DNA of 58,375 nt, from positions 1 through 58,375 of the forward strand of contig CALJVJ010000075.1 in assembly GCA_937974625.1 (NCBI GenBank), given 5' to 3'. Below the pieces are notes generated by a model that did not search any database, was not told the origin of the DNA, and worked only from the letters and a program-made list of their open reading frames with translations. The first letter of the stretch is position 1; every line of letters begins with the position of its first letter. Both the position numbers and the translations under genes were made by a program. Positions 1-7,963 of the stretch are shown in pieces. The DNA comes from an uncultured Saprospiraceae bacterium. GTDB taxonomy: Bacteria > Bacteroidota > Bacteroidia > Chitinophagales > Saprospiraceae.

Positions 1-488
1 CTCTTTGTCAGTGTATGAAACTTGTTTCAATAATAATATCTTGAAAAAACTTTATGCAAATTTGTATCAAAACTAAGAGTAGTCTTTTCATAAGCAAAAG
101 CTCTAATTGCTTCAGCTGTATATGGTCAGATTCATGGAAGATTTAATAAGTCAGAAGTTTCTTCAGGGAAGATTCAATCATATTCTTCTGATACTATAAT
201 AGCTGTTTTGAGCATATTTCTGGCTCTTGAATAATACCCGAGTCAACTATAGTATTCAAAGAATTCTTCGTAAGGAGTTGAAGCTAGATCTCAAACTGTT
301 GGGAAGGCTTTAATAATTTTGTTAAAGTATTCTATTCATCTGCTTACTTGGGTTTGTTGAAGAATAATTTCTGATAACCAAATGTAATAAGGGTTTTTTT
401 CTCCTTTCCAGGGCAGAGGGCGGTCGTTTTTGTCAAACCAATTTAATAGATTTTTAGTGAAAAATTTTTGCTTAGCAGATTCTTTCAT
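1..488 (-). CDS. mutY: A/G-specific adenine glycosylase MutY, N-terminal part, with UGA read as glycine
   Basis: Base-excision repair glycosylase that removes adenine opposite 8-oxoguanine. From ATG at 488-486 the minus strand reads 162 codons with no TAA or TAG, running off the window edge. Visible MutY features are LPW (residues 25-27), WLSE with catalytic Glu40, LQQTQV (43-48), FPTV (62-65), LGYYSRARN (83-91), the helix-hairpin-helix LP-x-I-x (117-121) and FDTN with catalytic Asp141. Seven TGA codons interrupt it, at residues 51, 66, 82, 105, 119, 121 and 154. Residues 82, 105, 119 and 121 are the invariant glycines of GLGYY, GG-x-FP and LPGIG in E. coli MutY. Tryptophans are all TGG, so UGA is not Trp. 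GGA (29) and GGG (84) also occur. This is translation table 25, known from SR1/Gracilibacteria. Under the code used by the rest of the window the product would stop after 50 residues. It may be transferred or an assembly chimera. The C-terminal half and Fe-S cluster lie outside the window. Confidence 0.85.
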
Positions 489-631
489 TTTTGCAAAGTA
501 GTAATTTTTTAAGATTTTAAGTTATTTCCAACGCTCTAAAATCTGAAATAGCGGACAGTTTTTTTGCTTTTATTCAATTGATTATTAAAGAGATAAATCA
601 ACTGCCTACTGCACTAGTTCTTTTGTTTCAG

Positions 632-670
632 AAAATAAAAAAGGCGATAAGATTATTCATCTTATCGCCT
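632..670 (-). terminator. Rho-independent terminator of the sigma factor gene
   Basis: Perfect 10-bp stem (642-651 with 661-670) around a 9-nt loop. On the minus strand it is followed by a T-rich run (complement of 632-641). It lies 26 bp beyond the sigma factor stop codon and is therefore the 3' boundary of undisputed host sequence on this side. Confidence 0.85.
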
Positions 671-695
671 AAGGGGGGGCTTATTTACATTTTCT

Positions 696-1229
696 TTATG
701 CTGTTTGGCGTAATTCTGCCACGTTATCATATCGTTTACTGATTAAATCTTTTAATTCTTTTCTAGCGAAGAAAATTCTACTTTTCACAGTGCCTAGTGG
801 CAATTCCAAGTCATTTGCAATCTCTTGGTACTTATAACCAGAGTAATGCATCATAAAAGGTACTTTAATACTTTCATCCAATCCACTAATCATTCCTTTG
901 ATTTCATCTACCATAATATTGGACCCTGCTTTATTAGAAATAGCATTCTTTCCAGAATTAATATAATAGTTGTTATCAGTAGAATCCATAATCGTATTGG
1001 CTTTAACTTTCTTGCGATAGTTATTGATAAAGATATTTTTCATAATCGTGAACAACCAAGCTTTGAAATTAGTACCCGGACGAAATTTATCTTTATTAGT
1101 CATCGCTCTGAACGCAGTTTCCTGATATAAATCTTTTGCGTCTTCCATGCTTTTGGTCAAGTTGTAAGCAAAAGAGTTAAGCACAGGAGTCATTTTGTCA
1201 AAGTTATTATCAAAATCAATGGAAGTCAT
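696..1229 (-). CDS. ECF-type RNA polymerase sigma factor
   Basis: Sigma-70 family member of ECF size (177 aa) that directs RNA polymerase to alternative promoters. Region 2 is at about residues 15-75, with the typical DLYQETAFRA and F-K-AWLFTIMKNIFIN stretches. Region 4 is at about residues 110-165, with YQEIA and LPLGTVKSRIFFARKEL forming the -35-reading helix-turn-helix. No anti-sigma factor gene is adjacent. The gene is monocistronic: a strong -33/-7 promoter lies upstream at 1269-1300 and a hairpin terminator downstream at 632-670. The type resembles the widely conserved Bacteroidota ECF factors that include the T9SS-linked SigP, but the sequence alone does not establish that identity. 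The start is the ATG 39 bp after the -7 box. Confidence 0.95.
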   Translation of the reverse strand: MTSIDFDNNFDKMTPVLNSFAYNLTKSMEDAKDLYQETAFRAMTNKDKFRPGTNFKAWLFTIMKNIFINNYRKKVKANTIMDSTDNNYYINSGKNAISNKAGSNIMVDEIKGMISGLDESIKVPFMMHYSGYKYQEIANDLELPLGTVKSRIFFARKELKDLISKRYDNVAELRQTA

Positions 1230-1268
1230 AATTAAACAGTTTTGGTGATTTTAATTATTTTGTTGAAC

Positions 1269-1300
1269 CAAAGGTACGATAATGTTAAACAAAATACCAA
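1269..1300 (-). promoter_or_regulatory. Bacteroidota-type promoter for the sigma factor gene, with flanking direct repeats
   Basis: On the minus strand, TTG (complement of 1298-1300) and TACCTTTG (complement of 1269-1276) are separated by 21 bp, matching the TTG/TAnnTTTG consensus. The plus strand carries two copies of tgttaaac (1283-1290 and 1305-1312), spaced 22 bp apart and covering or flanking the -33 element. An inverted repeat (1288-1295 with 1301-1308) lies between them. This could be an operator; no regulator is known. Confidence 0.7.
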
Positions 1301-1479
1301 ATTTTGTTAAACATTTCTTACCATAATTTTCGATAGAGTTAATTCACTTAGCCATTGATTTGATAATAAATAATTGATTGTCAGTTATTTGTGCATGTAA
1401 TTGAGCTTAAAATAAACTTTCAATTTTTTCTGAAAAAAATGTAAATTTGGTGTAATTCCGTTATTTTTTGTTTAGCTTC

Positions 1480-1530
1480 AACAAAAAAGCCTTTGCAAAT
1501 AGCTATTAAGTGCTACTTACAAAGGCTTTT
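1480..1530 (-). terminator. Terminator after the S9 peptidase gene
   Basis: An 11-bp stem (1485-1495 with 1520-1530) contains a smaller inner stem (1500-1503 with 1512-1515). A T-run follows on the minus strand (complement of 1480-1488). It lies just after the stop codon of the peptidase gene. Confidence 0.8.
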
Positions 1531-1555
1531 AAGTTATTTTGTCTAAGCTTTTTAC

Positions 1556-3475
1556 TTATTTCAGATGTGTAAATAAAAAGCCAGTCATCGCTTTATAAAA
1601 TTCAAAGCGATTTTCTTCATTTTGGAAACCATGACCTTCATCATACTTTACCATATAAGGCACTTCGATTCCTCTATTTCTTAAAGATGCAACAATTTGG
1701 TCTGCTTCATCGATATTTACTCTAGGGTCATTAGCACCTTGAACGACAAATAGCGGGACTTTAATTTTGTCGACATGTAAGGCAGGAGAATTAGCGGTCA
1801 TCATTTCTTTATCCGTTTCTGGATGTCCAACCATTTCATATAAAGTCTCTAAATAAGGTTTCCAGTAAGGAGGAATGGTATTCATAAAAGTAAATAAATT
1901 GGAAACGCCTACATAATCTATGGCACAAGTATATAAATCTGGTGTGAAAGTAATGCCAGCTAAAGTAGCATAGCCTCCATAACTACCTCCATAAATAGCA
2001 ATTCGTTTAGCGTCCGTAATACCTTCGTCTATCAACCATTGCACACCATCTGTGATATCGTGTTGCATATTTTGTCCCCATTGCTTAAAGCCCTTTTCCC
2101 AAAAGTACCGGCCATAGCCAGTACTGCCTCTAAAATTGACTTGTAAAACAGCATATCCTCTGTTGGTCAATAATAATACCTCTGGATGATATCCCCAACC
2201 ATCTCGATGCCAAGGCCCACCATGCGGAAGTATGACTGTTGGCAACCTTTCCTCTTCTTTACCAACTGGTTGCGATAAATAACCATGAATGGTTAAGCCA
2301 TCCCTAGACTTATATTGGATAGGCTTCATAGATGCCATATCTTGCTCATCTATCCAAGGTCCAACTTCGACGATTTTATCTAACTGGTCTGTTTCATTAT
2401 TATAAAAATAGTAAGCCCCTAGTGACTTGTCGCTATAAGTTCGAATCATGTACTTTGTCTCATCCCTACTAGAACTCGTAAGTGCAACTTCGTATCCTGT
2501 TAGTCGTTTTTCTAATTTTTCTTGTAAATCTCCTCTTTCTTTATCGAAGAAATGGAATTGTTTTTTCCAAGTAGTATAAGCGACACCAGTTAAGACTTTT
2601 CTTTTTTTAGAATATATCAATTGGGAAACATCAACTTCGGGATGTTCAAAAAGCGGTTCACCTACCTCTTCTTTTTTGACCATGTCATAACGCACAATCA
2701 CTGTTTTGTCTCGGCCAATATTAGAGGAAACAAAGACCACATCTTTATTGTCAAATTCGAAAAATAAAGGCTGAAAGCTTACTTTAAAATTAGTAGTAAA
2801 GACTTCTTGGAAATCAGCTGCTTCATCAGTTCGATAAATGATTTTTTGATTAATACCATTGACCATTTGAATAGCAATCCGCAATTTTCCGTTGTGGTCT
2901 GTTATCCATTGCGTAATGGGTTCCGCAGGGTTTTTATTCGTTGCAATTTGTTGGTATTCGCCCGATTGTATATTGATTCGGTAAGGCTCAAAAAGCATTG
3001 GACTATTCTTGTTCATTCCTACGATGATGGCGTCATCTTGGTCCTTTAGATTGTCAATCAGTTCTATTTTAATTTTATCGAAAGGGGTAAGGTCTTTTGC
3101 ATTTTTACCATCCTTATCTACTGCAAATAGCTTAAAGTTTTCATCCCCTCCACTATCTTTTACATAGACGATTCGATTATTACCTTTCCAAAAATATCCC
3201 CCAATATTTCTATCGGTTTCATGAGTAATTTGAGTAGCACTAGTTGCGCCAATCTTTTGAATAAAAATATTCATTCGTCTTTCAAAAGGAGCTAAAAAAG
3301 AAAAGTACTGACCGTCAGGGGATAATTGATAGCCCGTTTTTTCTGGGTTTTTAAAGAAATCCTCAACAGAGTATTTGTAAGTTCCTTTATCTGCATCAAT
3401 TAAACCTTGGAGTGCTTCTGGAGAACTAGGCAAGCTAGTGTTGCCCGGTAGGGTAGTGTTGGTCGGCTGATTCAT
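1556..3475 (-). CDS. S9 family (prolyl oligopeptidase/acylaminoacyl-type) serine peptidase
   Basis: Two-domain oligopeptidase of 639 aa. The N-terminal ~370 residues form the beta-propeller typical of the S9 family, with repeats such as SPDGQYFSF at about residue 52. The C-terminal alpha/beta-hydrolase domain carries the nucleophile in GGSYGG (Ser498), Asp583 in GANDPRV and His615 in DEGHGF. HGGPW at about 418-422 supplies the oxyanion region. There is no signal peptide, so it is probably cytoplasmic and degrades short peptides. It is transcribed alone, with its own terminator downstream. The catalytic triad and length fit the family; substrate specificity cannot be read from the sequence. 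Confidence 0.95.
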   Translation of the reverse strand: MNQPTNTTLPGNTSLPSSPEALQGLIDADKGTYKYSVEDFFKNPEKTGYQLSPDGQYFSFLAPFERRMNIFIQKIGATSATQITHETDRNIGGYFWKGNNRIVYVKDSGGDENFKLFAVDKDGKNAKDLTPFDKIKIELIDNLKDQDDAIIVGMNKNSPMLFEPYRINIQSGEYQQIATNKNPAEPITQWITDHNGKLRIAIQMVNGINQKIIYRTDEAADFQEVFTTNFKVSFQPLFFEFDNKDVVFVSSNIGRDKTVIVRYDMVKKEEVGEPLFEHPEVDVSQLIYSKKRKVLTGVAYTTWKKQFHFFDKERGDLQEKLEKRLTGYEVALTSSSRDETKYMIRTYSDKSLGAYYFYNNETDQLDKIVEVGPWIDEQDMASMKPIQYKSRDGLTIHGYLSQPVGKEEERLPTVILPHGGPWHRDGWGYHPEVLLLTNRGYAVLQVNFRGSTGYGRYFWEKGFKQWGQNMQHDITDGVQWLIDEGITDAKRIAIYGGSYGGYATLAGITFTPDLYTCAIDYVGVSNLFTFMNTIPPYWKPYLETLYEMVGHPETDKEMMTANSPALHVDKIKVPLFVVQGANDPRVNIDEADQIVASLRNRGIEVPYMVKYDEGHGFQNEENRFEFYKAMTGFLFTHLK

Positions 3476-3673
3476 TAATTCAGGTTATTTTAATTTTTTA
3501 GCGAAGGTTTAGGGCACGGAGCAAAGGGTAGCAAAATGAAAACTTTTAAGATTTATGAAAGAATTTCTTCAAATACGCTCCTGTTTATTCTTTGCTTTAT
3601 ACCGAATATCGATTTATGGTTATTTATAATTTTTCTTTTTTAATAATTTTATTTTCTCAAACTTAACTGTTAA

Positions 3674-4411
3674 CTAAACACCGCCAATCACTTCCAGTAC
3701 CTTCGCTTTCTTACGAGAGGAAACAGGAACTTCAGAACCATCTACCATTTTTAAATAGCCACCATCTATTTTCAAAAAAGCTTTGACATGGTTTGGATTC
3801 ACTAAATGAGATTGGTGGACACGGAGAAAATTTTGTTCTGATAACAACTTATCAAATTCTTTCAAAGTTTTTGTTACTAACAATTTTTCATTACCTAAAA
3901 AGAAAAATTGCGTATAATTTCCATTTGATTCACAGCGTATAATATCTGTTATTTCTGCGATGTGGATTTTTTCCTGGGTGTGCAAAGCTAATCTTTTTGG
4001 CGCTGCTTTTTCTTGTATAGTTGTTTTTAAAAGGTCAAAACTTTCGGCTACTACATTCGGTGTATTTTTTACTTTTTCAATAGCTTCTAATAATTCTTCT
4101 GGGTCTATAGGTTTTAATAAATAGTCAATCGCAGCATAGCGAAAAGCTTTAATGGCAAAGGCATCCGAAGCGGTAGTGAAGATGACATGGAAATTAATAG
4201 TTGGTATTACATCCAATAAATCAAAACCGCTACCATCTTTCATCTGAATATCTAAAAAGACGATGTCTGGCTGTACCTTTTTTAATAATTTTGCGCCACT
4301 CACCACACTTTCTGCGGTACCGATGATACTTATTTCTGGGCAATATATTTCCAAATCTTGTTGGAGTGTTTGCCTAGCTTGTGGGACGTCATCAATAATT
4401 ATTGCTGTCAT
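3674..4411 (-). CDS. LytTR-family response regulator
   Basis: DNA-binding two-component regulator of 245 aa. The receiver domain is at residues 1-115, with the acidic pair Asp7/Asp8, phosphoacceptor Asp54 in VFLDIQM and the conserved Lys100 in YLLKPID. A LytTR DNA-binding domain covers about residues 145-243, with the characteristic IIRCESNGNYT and LRVHQSHLVNP stretches. No histidine kinase gene is next to it, which is unusual because LytTR regulators normally sit beside a LytS/YehU-type kinase. It is divergent from purN. Its cognate kinase and targets cannot be inferred from this window. Confidence 0.95.
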   Translation of the reverse strand: MTAIIIDDVPQARQTLQQDLEIYCPEISIIGTAESVVSGAKLLKKVQPDIVFLDIQMKDGSGFDLLDVIPTINFHVIFTTASDAFAIKAFRYAAIDYLLKPIDPEELLEAIEKVKNTPNVVAESFDLLKTTIQEKAAPKRLALHTQEKIHIAEITDIIRCESNGNYTQFFFLGNEKLLVTKTLKEFDKLLSEQNFLRVHQSHLVNPNHVKAFLKIDGGYLKMVDGSEVPVSSRKKAKVLEVIGGV

Positions 4412-4549
4412 TATACCGTTTTTCTTTTTTGCGGATAAAGATAGGGTTTAATCTTAAACAAAGTCGGGAGGTTTTTGCCTTCTCTAGTTCGTTATTGAGA
4501 AAAAAGAAATAATTTTACGTTTTTCAGTAAAAAACATAAAAAAATATCA

Positions 4550-5119
4550 TTGAAGAATATCGCCATTTTTGCATCAGGAACAGGAAGTAATGCTAAAAAA
4601 ATTGTAGCGCATTTTAGAGATAATACGGCCATTAATGTAGCACTCATTGTGTCTAATAAGCCTACGGCAAAGGTGCTGGATATGGCGAACGATAATAATA
4701 TTCCTACCTTAATTATCAACCGAGCGGATTTTTATAAATCAACATCCATATTGGATGATTTAGAAAAGTACCAAATTGATTTTATAGCCTTAGCTGGCTT
4801 TTTATGGCTTATTCCTGCTTACCTAGTCAAAGCCTTTCCTAATAAGATGATAAATATTCATCCAGCTTTACTTCCAAAATATGGCGGTAAAGGCATGTAT
4901 GGGCACCATGTGCATAAAGCTGTTTGTAAAAACAAAGAAACCGAATCAGGTATTACCTTACATTACGTCAATGAACACTACGATGAAGGGAATATCATCT
5001 TTCAAGCTACATGCCCTATTGCACCCACTGATACACCTACTGATATTGCAGGAAATGTATTGAAATTGGAACATTACTATTTTCCAAGAATATTACAGTC
5101 GTTATTGAGCGATTCCTAG
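4550..5119 (+). CDS. purN: Phosphoribosylglycinamide formyltransferase (GART)
   Basis: Third step of de novo purine synthesis: formyl transfer from 10-formyl-THF to GAR. The N-terminal ASGTGSN phosphate-binding loop is at residues 8-14. The active site is visible as INIHPALLP (Asn102, His104) and HYDEGNII (Asp145). The length of 189 aa is normal for the family. The start codon is TTG at 4550, chosen because the next residues align exactly with the usual N-terminus (KNIAIFASGTGSN) and no ATG precedes them. The gene is divergent from the LytTR regulator, with 138 bp between them. Confidence 0.95.
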   Translation: MKNIAIFASGTGSNAKKIVAHFRDNTAINVALIVSNKPTAKVLDMANDNNIPTLIINRADFYKSTSILDDLEKYQIDFIALAGFLWLIPAYLVKAFPNKMINIHPALLPKYGGKGMYGHHVHKAVCKNKETESGITLHYVNEHYDEGNIIFQATCPIAPTDTPTDIAGNVLKLEHYYFPRILQSLLSDS

Positions 5120-5284
5120 TTGTATCCTAGATGCGATAAGCCAGTTTTAGACGAAAAGCCTTTTCTATGTATTGTTTTCATTATCTTCTTTATTTTGGTT
5201 TGATATTTGTTGTCTCATTAAGAAAGTTTATAATATACTAGTTCCGCGAAAAGAATTGGTTATTTAGAAGCTTCTTTGATAATA

Positions 5285-5316
5285 TGAACTGTGTTTAGAT
5301 TATTCTATACAGTTCA
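5285..5316 (+). other. 8-bp inverted repeat in the leader of the PD40 protein gene
   Basis: tgaactgt (5285-5292) and acagttca (5309-5316) form a perfect 8-bp stem with a 16-nt loop, 26 bp before the next start codon. It has no T-run, so it is not a terminator. It could be an operator or leader hairpin. Confidence 0.35.
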
Positions 5317-5341
5317 ATTATCCATGAACAAAAAATGAATA

Positions 5342-7375
5342 ATGATGACCCGAATATTCTCCACCCTTCTAACAGCGCTTTTTGTGGTCTCTTCGCTTTC
5401 AGCACAAGAGGAGTTAAATTGGAAAAAACATAAAAAATTAGCAGATAAGCTATTTGAAGCTACGCAATACGTTGATGCTGCGGCACACTTTGAAGAGGCA
5501 TGGCAGCAACAACCCAAAGCCATAGAACTAATCTATAAAGCAGGTGAAAGCTATTACCTTGTAAAGGATTTTAAAAAAGCGATTCACGCTTTCCAGTATG
5601 TCAAAGACGAAAATAAACGATTTCCATTAGTGGGCTTGAAATATGCTAGGGCATTGAAGCAAGATGGGCAATATGAGGCAGCTAAAGATGCTTTCATTTA
5701 TTTCATTAATGCTTATCAAGGAAACGATAAAGGAGTGGTGTCAAATATTGTTGCCAATGAGGTAAAAGGGTGTGATTTAGGAATAGGTTTAGCCAAGAGT
5801 ACACAAGCGGCGACAATTCAAGTTAGGCACCTGACAGAGAATATTAATTCTCCTGCGATAGAGTTTGCACCGATACCTTATTCAGATGATTTGTTGTATT
5901 ATTCTTCTACTATGAAGGACAATCAATCATTTTTGTTTCGTTCTCAGCGAAAAAGTGGGGAATGGAAAAAGGCAGTTATCGCAGAAGGATTACCTGATTT
6001 TCCAAATAAACATTTTGCGAATGGGTCATTTGCACCAGATGCAAAACGATTTTATTTTACCCTTTGTGATAATGGGGATGGCCTTAATTCTAAGTGTGAA
6101 ATTTATGCACTAAAGCGAGAAAAATCAAAATGGTCAGCACCCATTCGATTGAGAGATTATATAAATATTGAAAATGCAAATACTACGACTCAGCCTTGGG
6201 TAGTTCATCAAAATGGACAAGAAATTCTCTACTTTGCTTCGGATAGGGAAGGAGGATTTGGAGAAATGGACATTTGGTATACGACGAGAGCGATAAATAG
6301 TGACGATATGGATTTTACGTATCCAATAAATGCAGGTGCCGAAATCAATACCATAGGTGCCGAAATCACCCCTTTTTATGACCTGAACAAGAATACGCTT
6401 TATTTTAGTTCTAATGGAAAAGTAACACTGGGAGGTTGGGATGTCTTTCAAGCAAAAGGAGCTTTGGACCAATGGGAACCTACTCAAAATCTAGGGAAAC
6501 CAATAAACTCCGCGGCGGATGAATTTTATTATGTGTTAAAACCTTCTGGAAAAGGAGGGTTCTTTGTTTCTAACCGACTATATGGAGCAGAAAAGATTTC
6601 CACACAGCATGAAGATATTTTCGAATTTGGTGCAGAAATAAAAGCTAGCACACTAAATGCTTTGGGACAAGTGATGGATGGGGAATCGATGTTGCCAATT
6701 AGCGATGTGCGAATTTCTTTGTACGAATTAGTCGGAACTACCGCTAAATTATTATCTTCTAAAAAAATCGCCCAAAGTAATTATCGATTTCAGATTCTAC
6801 CGAATAAAAAATTAAGATTAGTGGCAGAGAAAGGAGGTTATTTAAAAAATACTTATGACTTTGATTCTTATAATTCTAATGGAACCATTGACTATACCCA
6901 TATCTTTTCATTGAATAAAAGAACAGCGGGTACAATTTTAGCAGAAACGCCAAGTCAACAGACAGCCGATTATACTGCTTCAGTAGGAAGTAATGAAAAT
7001 ATTATATCAACATCAAAGTCTACTAGTTCAAACAGTTCTCCAGTTAGGAAAAATACGCAAAATGCAGCTAGTGCAAGTGTTAGTGTCGTTGGAAATTCCA
7101 AGTCAGGAGTTTCCAAAAAGGAGGCGACTTATAAAGTGCAGGTAGTAGCAGTGAATATCCATGACATTAATCACCCTAGATATCGATACGTAAAAAGCAT
7201 TGGTAAAATAGAAACGGAAGAAATAGCCAATGGAGGGGTTACTAGAGTACTAATCACAGACCTAGAGAATATACAAGCAGCAGAAGAAATAAAGAAACAG
7301 GTGGTCAAATATGGGTTTGTGGATGCATTCGTTGTGAAGTATGAAAATGGACGACGAATTGGGCGGGTAAGATAA
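5342..7375 (+). CDS. Secreted TPR/PD40-repeat protein with C-terminal SPOR-like domain
   Basis: Exported protein of 677 aa. A signal peptide covers residues 1-21 (ending SLSAQ). TPR-like helices cover about 25-130 (ADKLFEA, AAHFEEA, ALKQDGQYEAA). WD40-like PD40 beta-propeller repeats follow at about 185-425 (LLYYSSTMKD, ILYFASDREGGFGEMDIW, LYFSSNG-x-x-x-LGGWDVF). A carboxypeptidase-regulatory-like beta domain lies at about 435-510. A Ser/Asn-rich linker then leads to a SPOR-like end (about 598-677, beginning TYKVQVVAVN). The order TPR-PD40-CarboxypepD_reg matches Bacteroidota OmpA-type/PorE-like envelope proteins, but a canonical OmpA peptidoglycan-binding domain is not visible. If the end is a SPOR fold it may replace that function, which is inference. 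There are two adjacent ATGs; the first is used. Confidence 0.85.
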   Translation: MMTRIFSTLLTALFVVSSLSAQEELNWKKHKKLADKLFEATQYVDAAAHFEEAWQQQPKAIELIYKAGESYYLVKDFKKAIHAFQYVKDENKRFPLVGLKYARALKQDGQYEAAKDAFIYFINAYQGNDKGVVSNIVANEVKGCDLGIGLAKSTQAATIQVRHLTENINSPAIEFAPIPYSDDLLYYSSTMKDNQSFLFRSQRKSGEWKKAVIAEGLPDFPNKHFANGSFAPDAKRFYFTLCDNGDGLNSKCEIYALKREKSKWSAPIRLRDYINIENANTTTQPWVVHQNGQEILYFASDREGGFGEMDIWYTTRAINSDDMDFTYPINAGAEINTIGAEITPFYDLNKNTLYFSSNGKVTLGGWDVFQAKGALDQWEPTQNLGKPINSAADEFYYVLKPSGKGGFFVSNRLYGAEKISTQHEDIFEFGAEIKASTLNALGQVMDGESMLPISDVRISLYELVGTTAKLLSSKKIAQSNYRFQILPNKKLRLVAEKGGYLKNTYDFDSYNSNGTIDYTHIFSLNKRTAGTILAETPSQQTADYTASVGSNENIISTSKSTSSNSSPVRKNTQNAASASVSVVGNSKSGVSKKEATYKVQVVAVNIHDINHPRYRYVKSIGKIETEEIANGGVTRVLITDLENIQAAEEIKKQVVKYGFVDAFVVKYENGRRIGRVR

Positions 7376-7411
7376 AGCTGATTCCGTAACGATATATTAA
7401 GCTAGGCTTAA

Positions 7412-7448
7412 AAGCTTCTAGAATTAAGAAATTCTAGAAGCTTTTTTA
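7412..7448 (+). terminator. Terminator after the PD40 protein gene
   Basis: Perfect 13-bp stem (7412-7424 with 7431-7443), 6-nt loop and a following T-run. It lies 37 bp past the stop codon. Confidence 0.9.
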
Positions 7449-7963
7449 TTTTCGCCACAAAAACTAGGTGTTAATAAAATATTTTTTGTCACAAAAAATC
7501 AAAAAAGCAAAAGGAATTCAATAAAATATTTTAATAATTCACATAATTAATTTTTAATAATTTTTTTTTGATTAAAAATCAATGACCTATGAATAAGTTT
7601 AATAATGCATGTGAATTTAATACTGTTAAAAAATATTTTAAAGCTGTCACAATTTTTTACATCAAATGCTTGCAAGCCATTTCTTTTAATTAAAATGTAC
7701 TTTATATTTGTCTTGTGACACATAGAAAACCCTTCTTTTATTAGCTCCTCTTTCCCCTATTCCCCTTTTTATTATTTTCGATTTATTATCTTGCTACTTT
7801 ATTTTTAGAACTTAGTCAAGTTATCCTCCAATAAATAGTTATAGTTAAACATAAATATTCCTGGTGCAACAGCGCAGATATTATAATAGATTTATTTAAT
7901 CTAGGCAGCGTTCAATTTGGATTGATTGAACGTAATTTATTAACAATTTAAAATGTTGTGTTT
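7449..7963 (+). other. 515-bp gene-free leader region with three TGTCACA sites and a late hairpin
   Basis: No open reading frame of credible quality is seen. It holds tgtcaca at 7487-7493 and 7645-7651, and the reverse complement tgtgaca at 7714-7720. The first copy lies within a near-perfect palindrome (7482-7498). A TATATTTG box at 7703-7710 could be a -7 element, but no matching TTG is at the right distance. A hairpin (7909-7916 with 7925-7932) sits 31 bp before the ATG of the coiled-coil protein gene. This is probably the regulatory region of that gene. Confidence 0.5.

Noticed and set aside
1-488. UGA as tryptophan, as selenocysteine, or as random decay in the MutY fragment
   Set aside because: TGA falls on conserved glycines, not Trp sites; tryptophans are TGG; no selenocysteine element follows; decay would also have produced TAA/TAG and lost the active-site residues.
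825-1130. 101-residue plus-strand ORF opposite the sigma factor
   Set aside because: It is the antisense shadow of a clear sigma factor gene and has no recognisable protein features.
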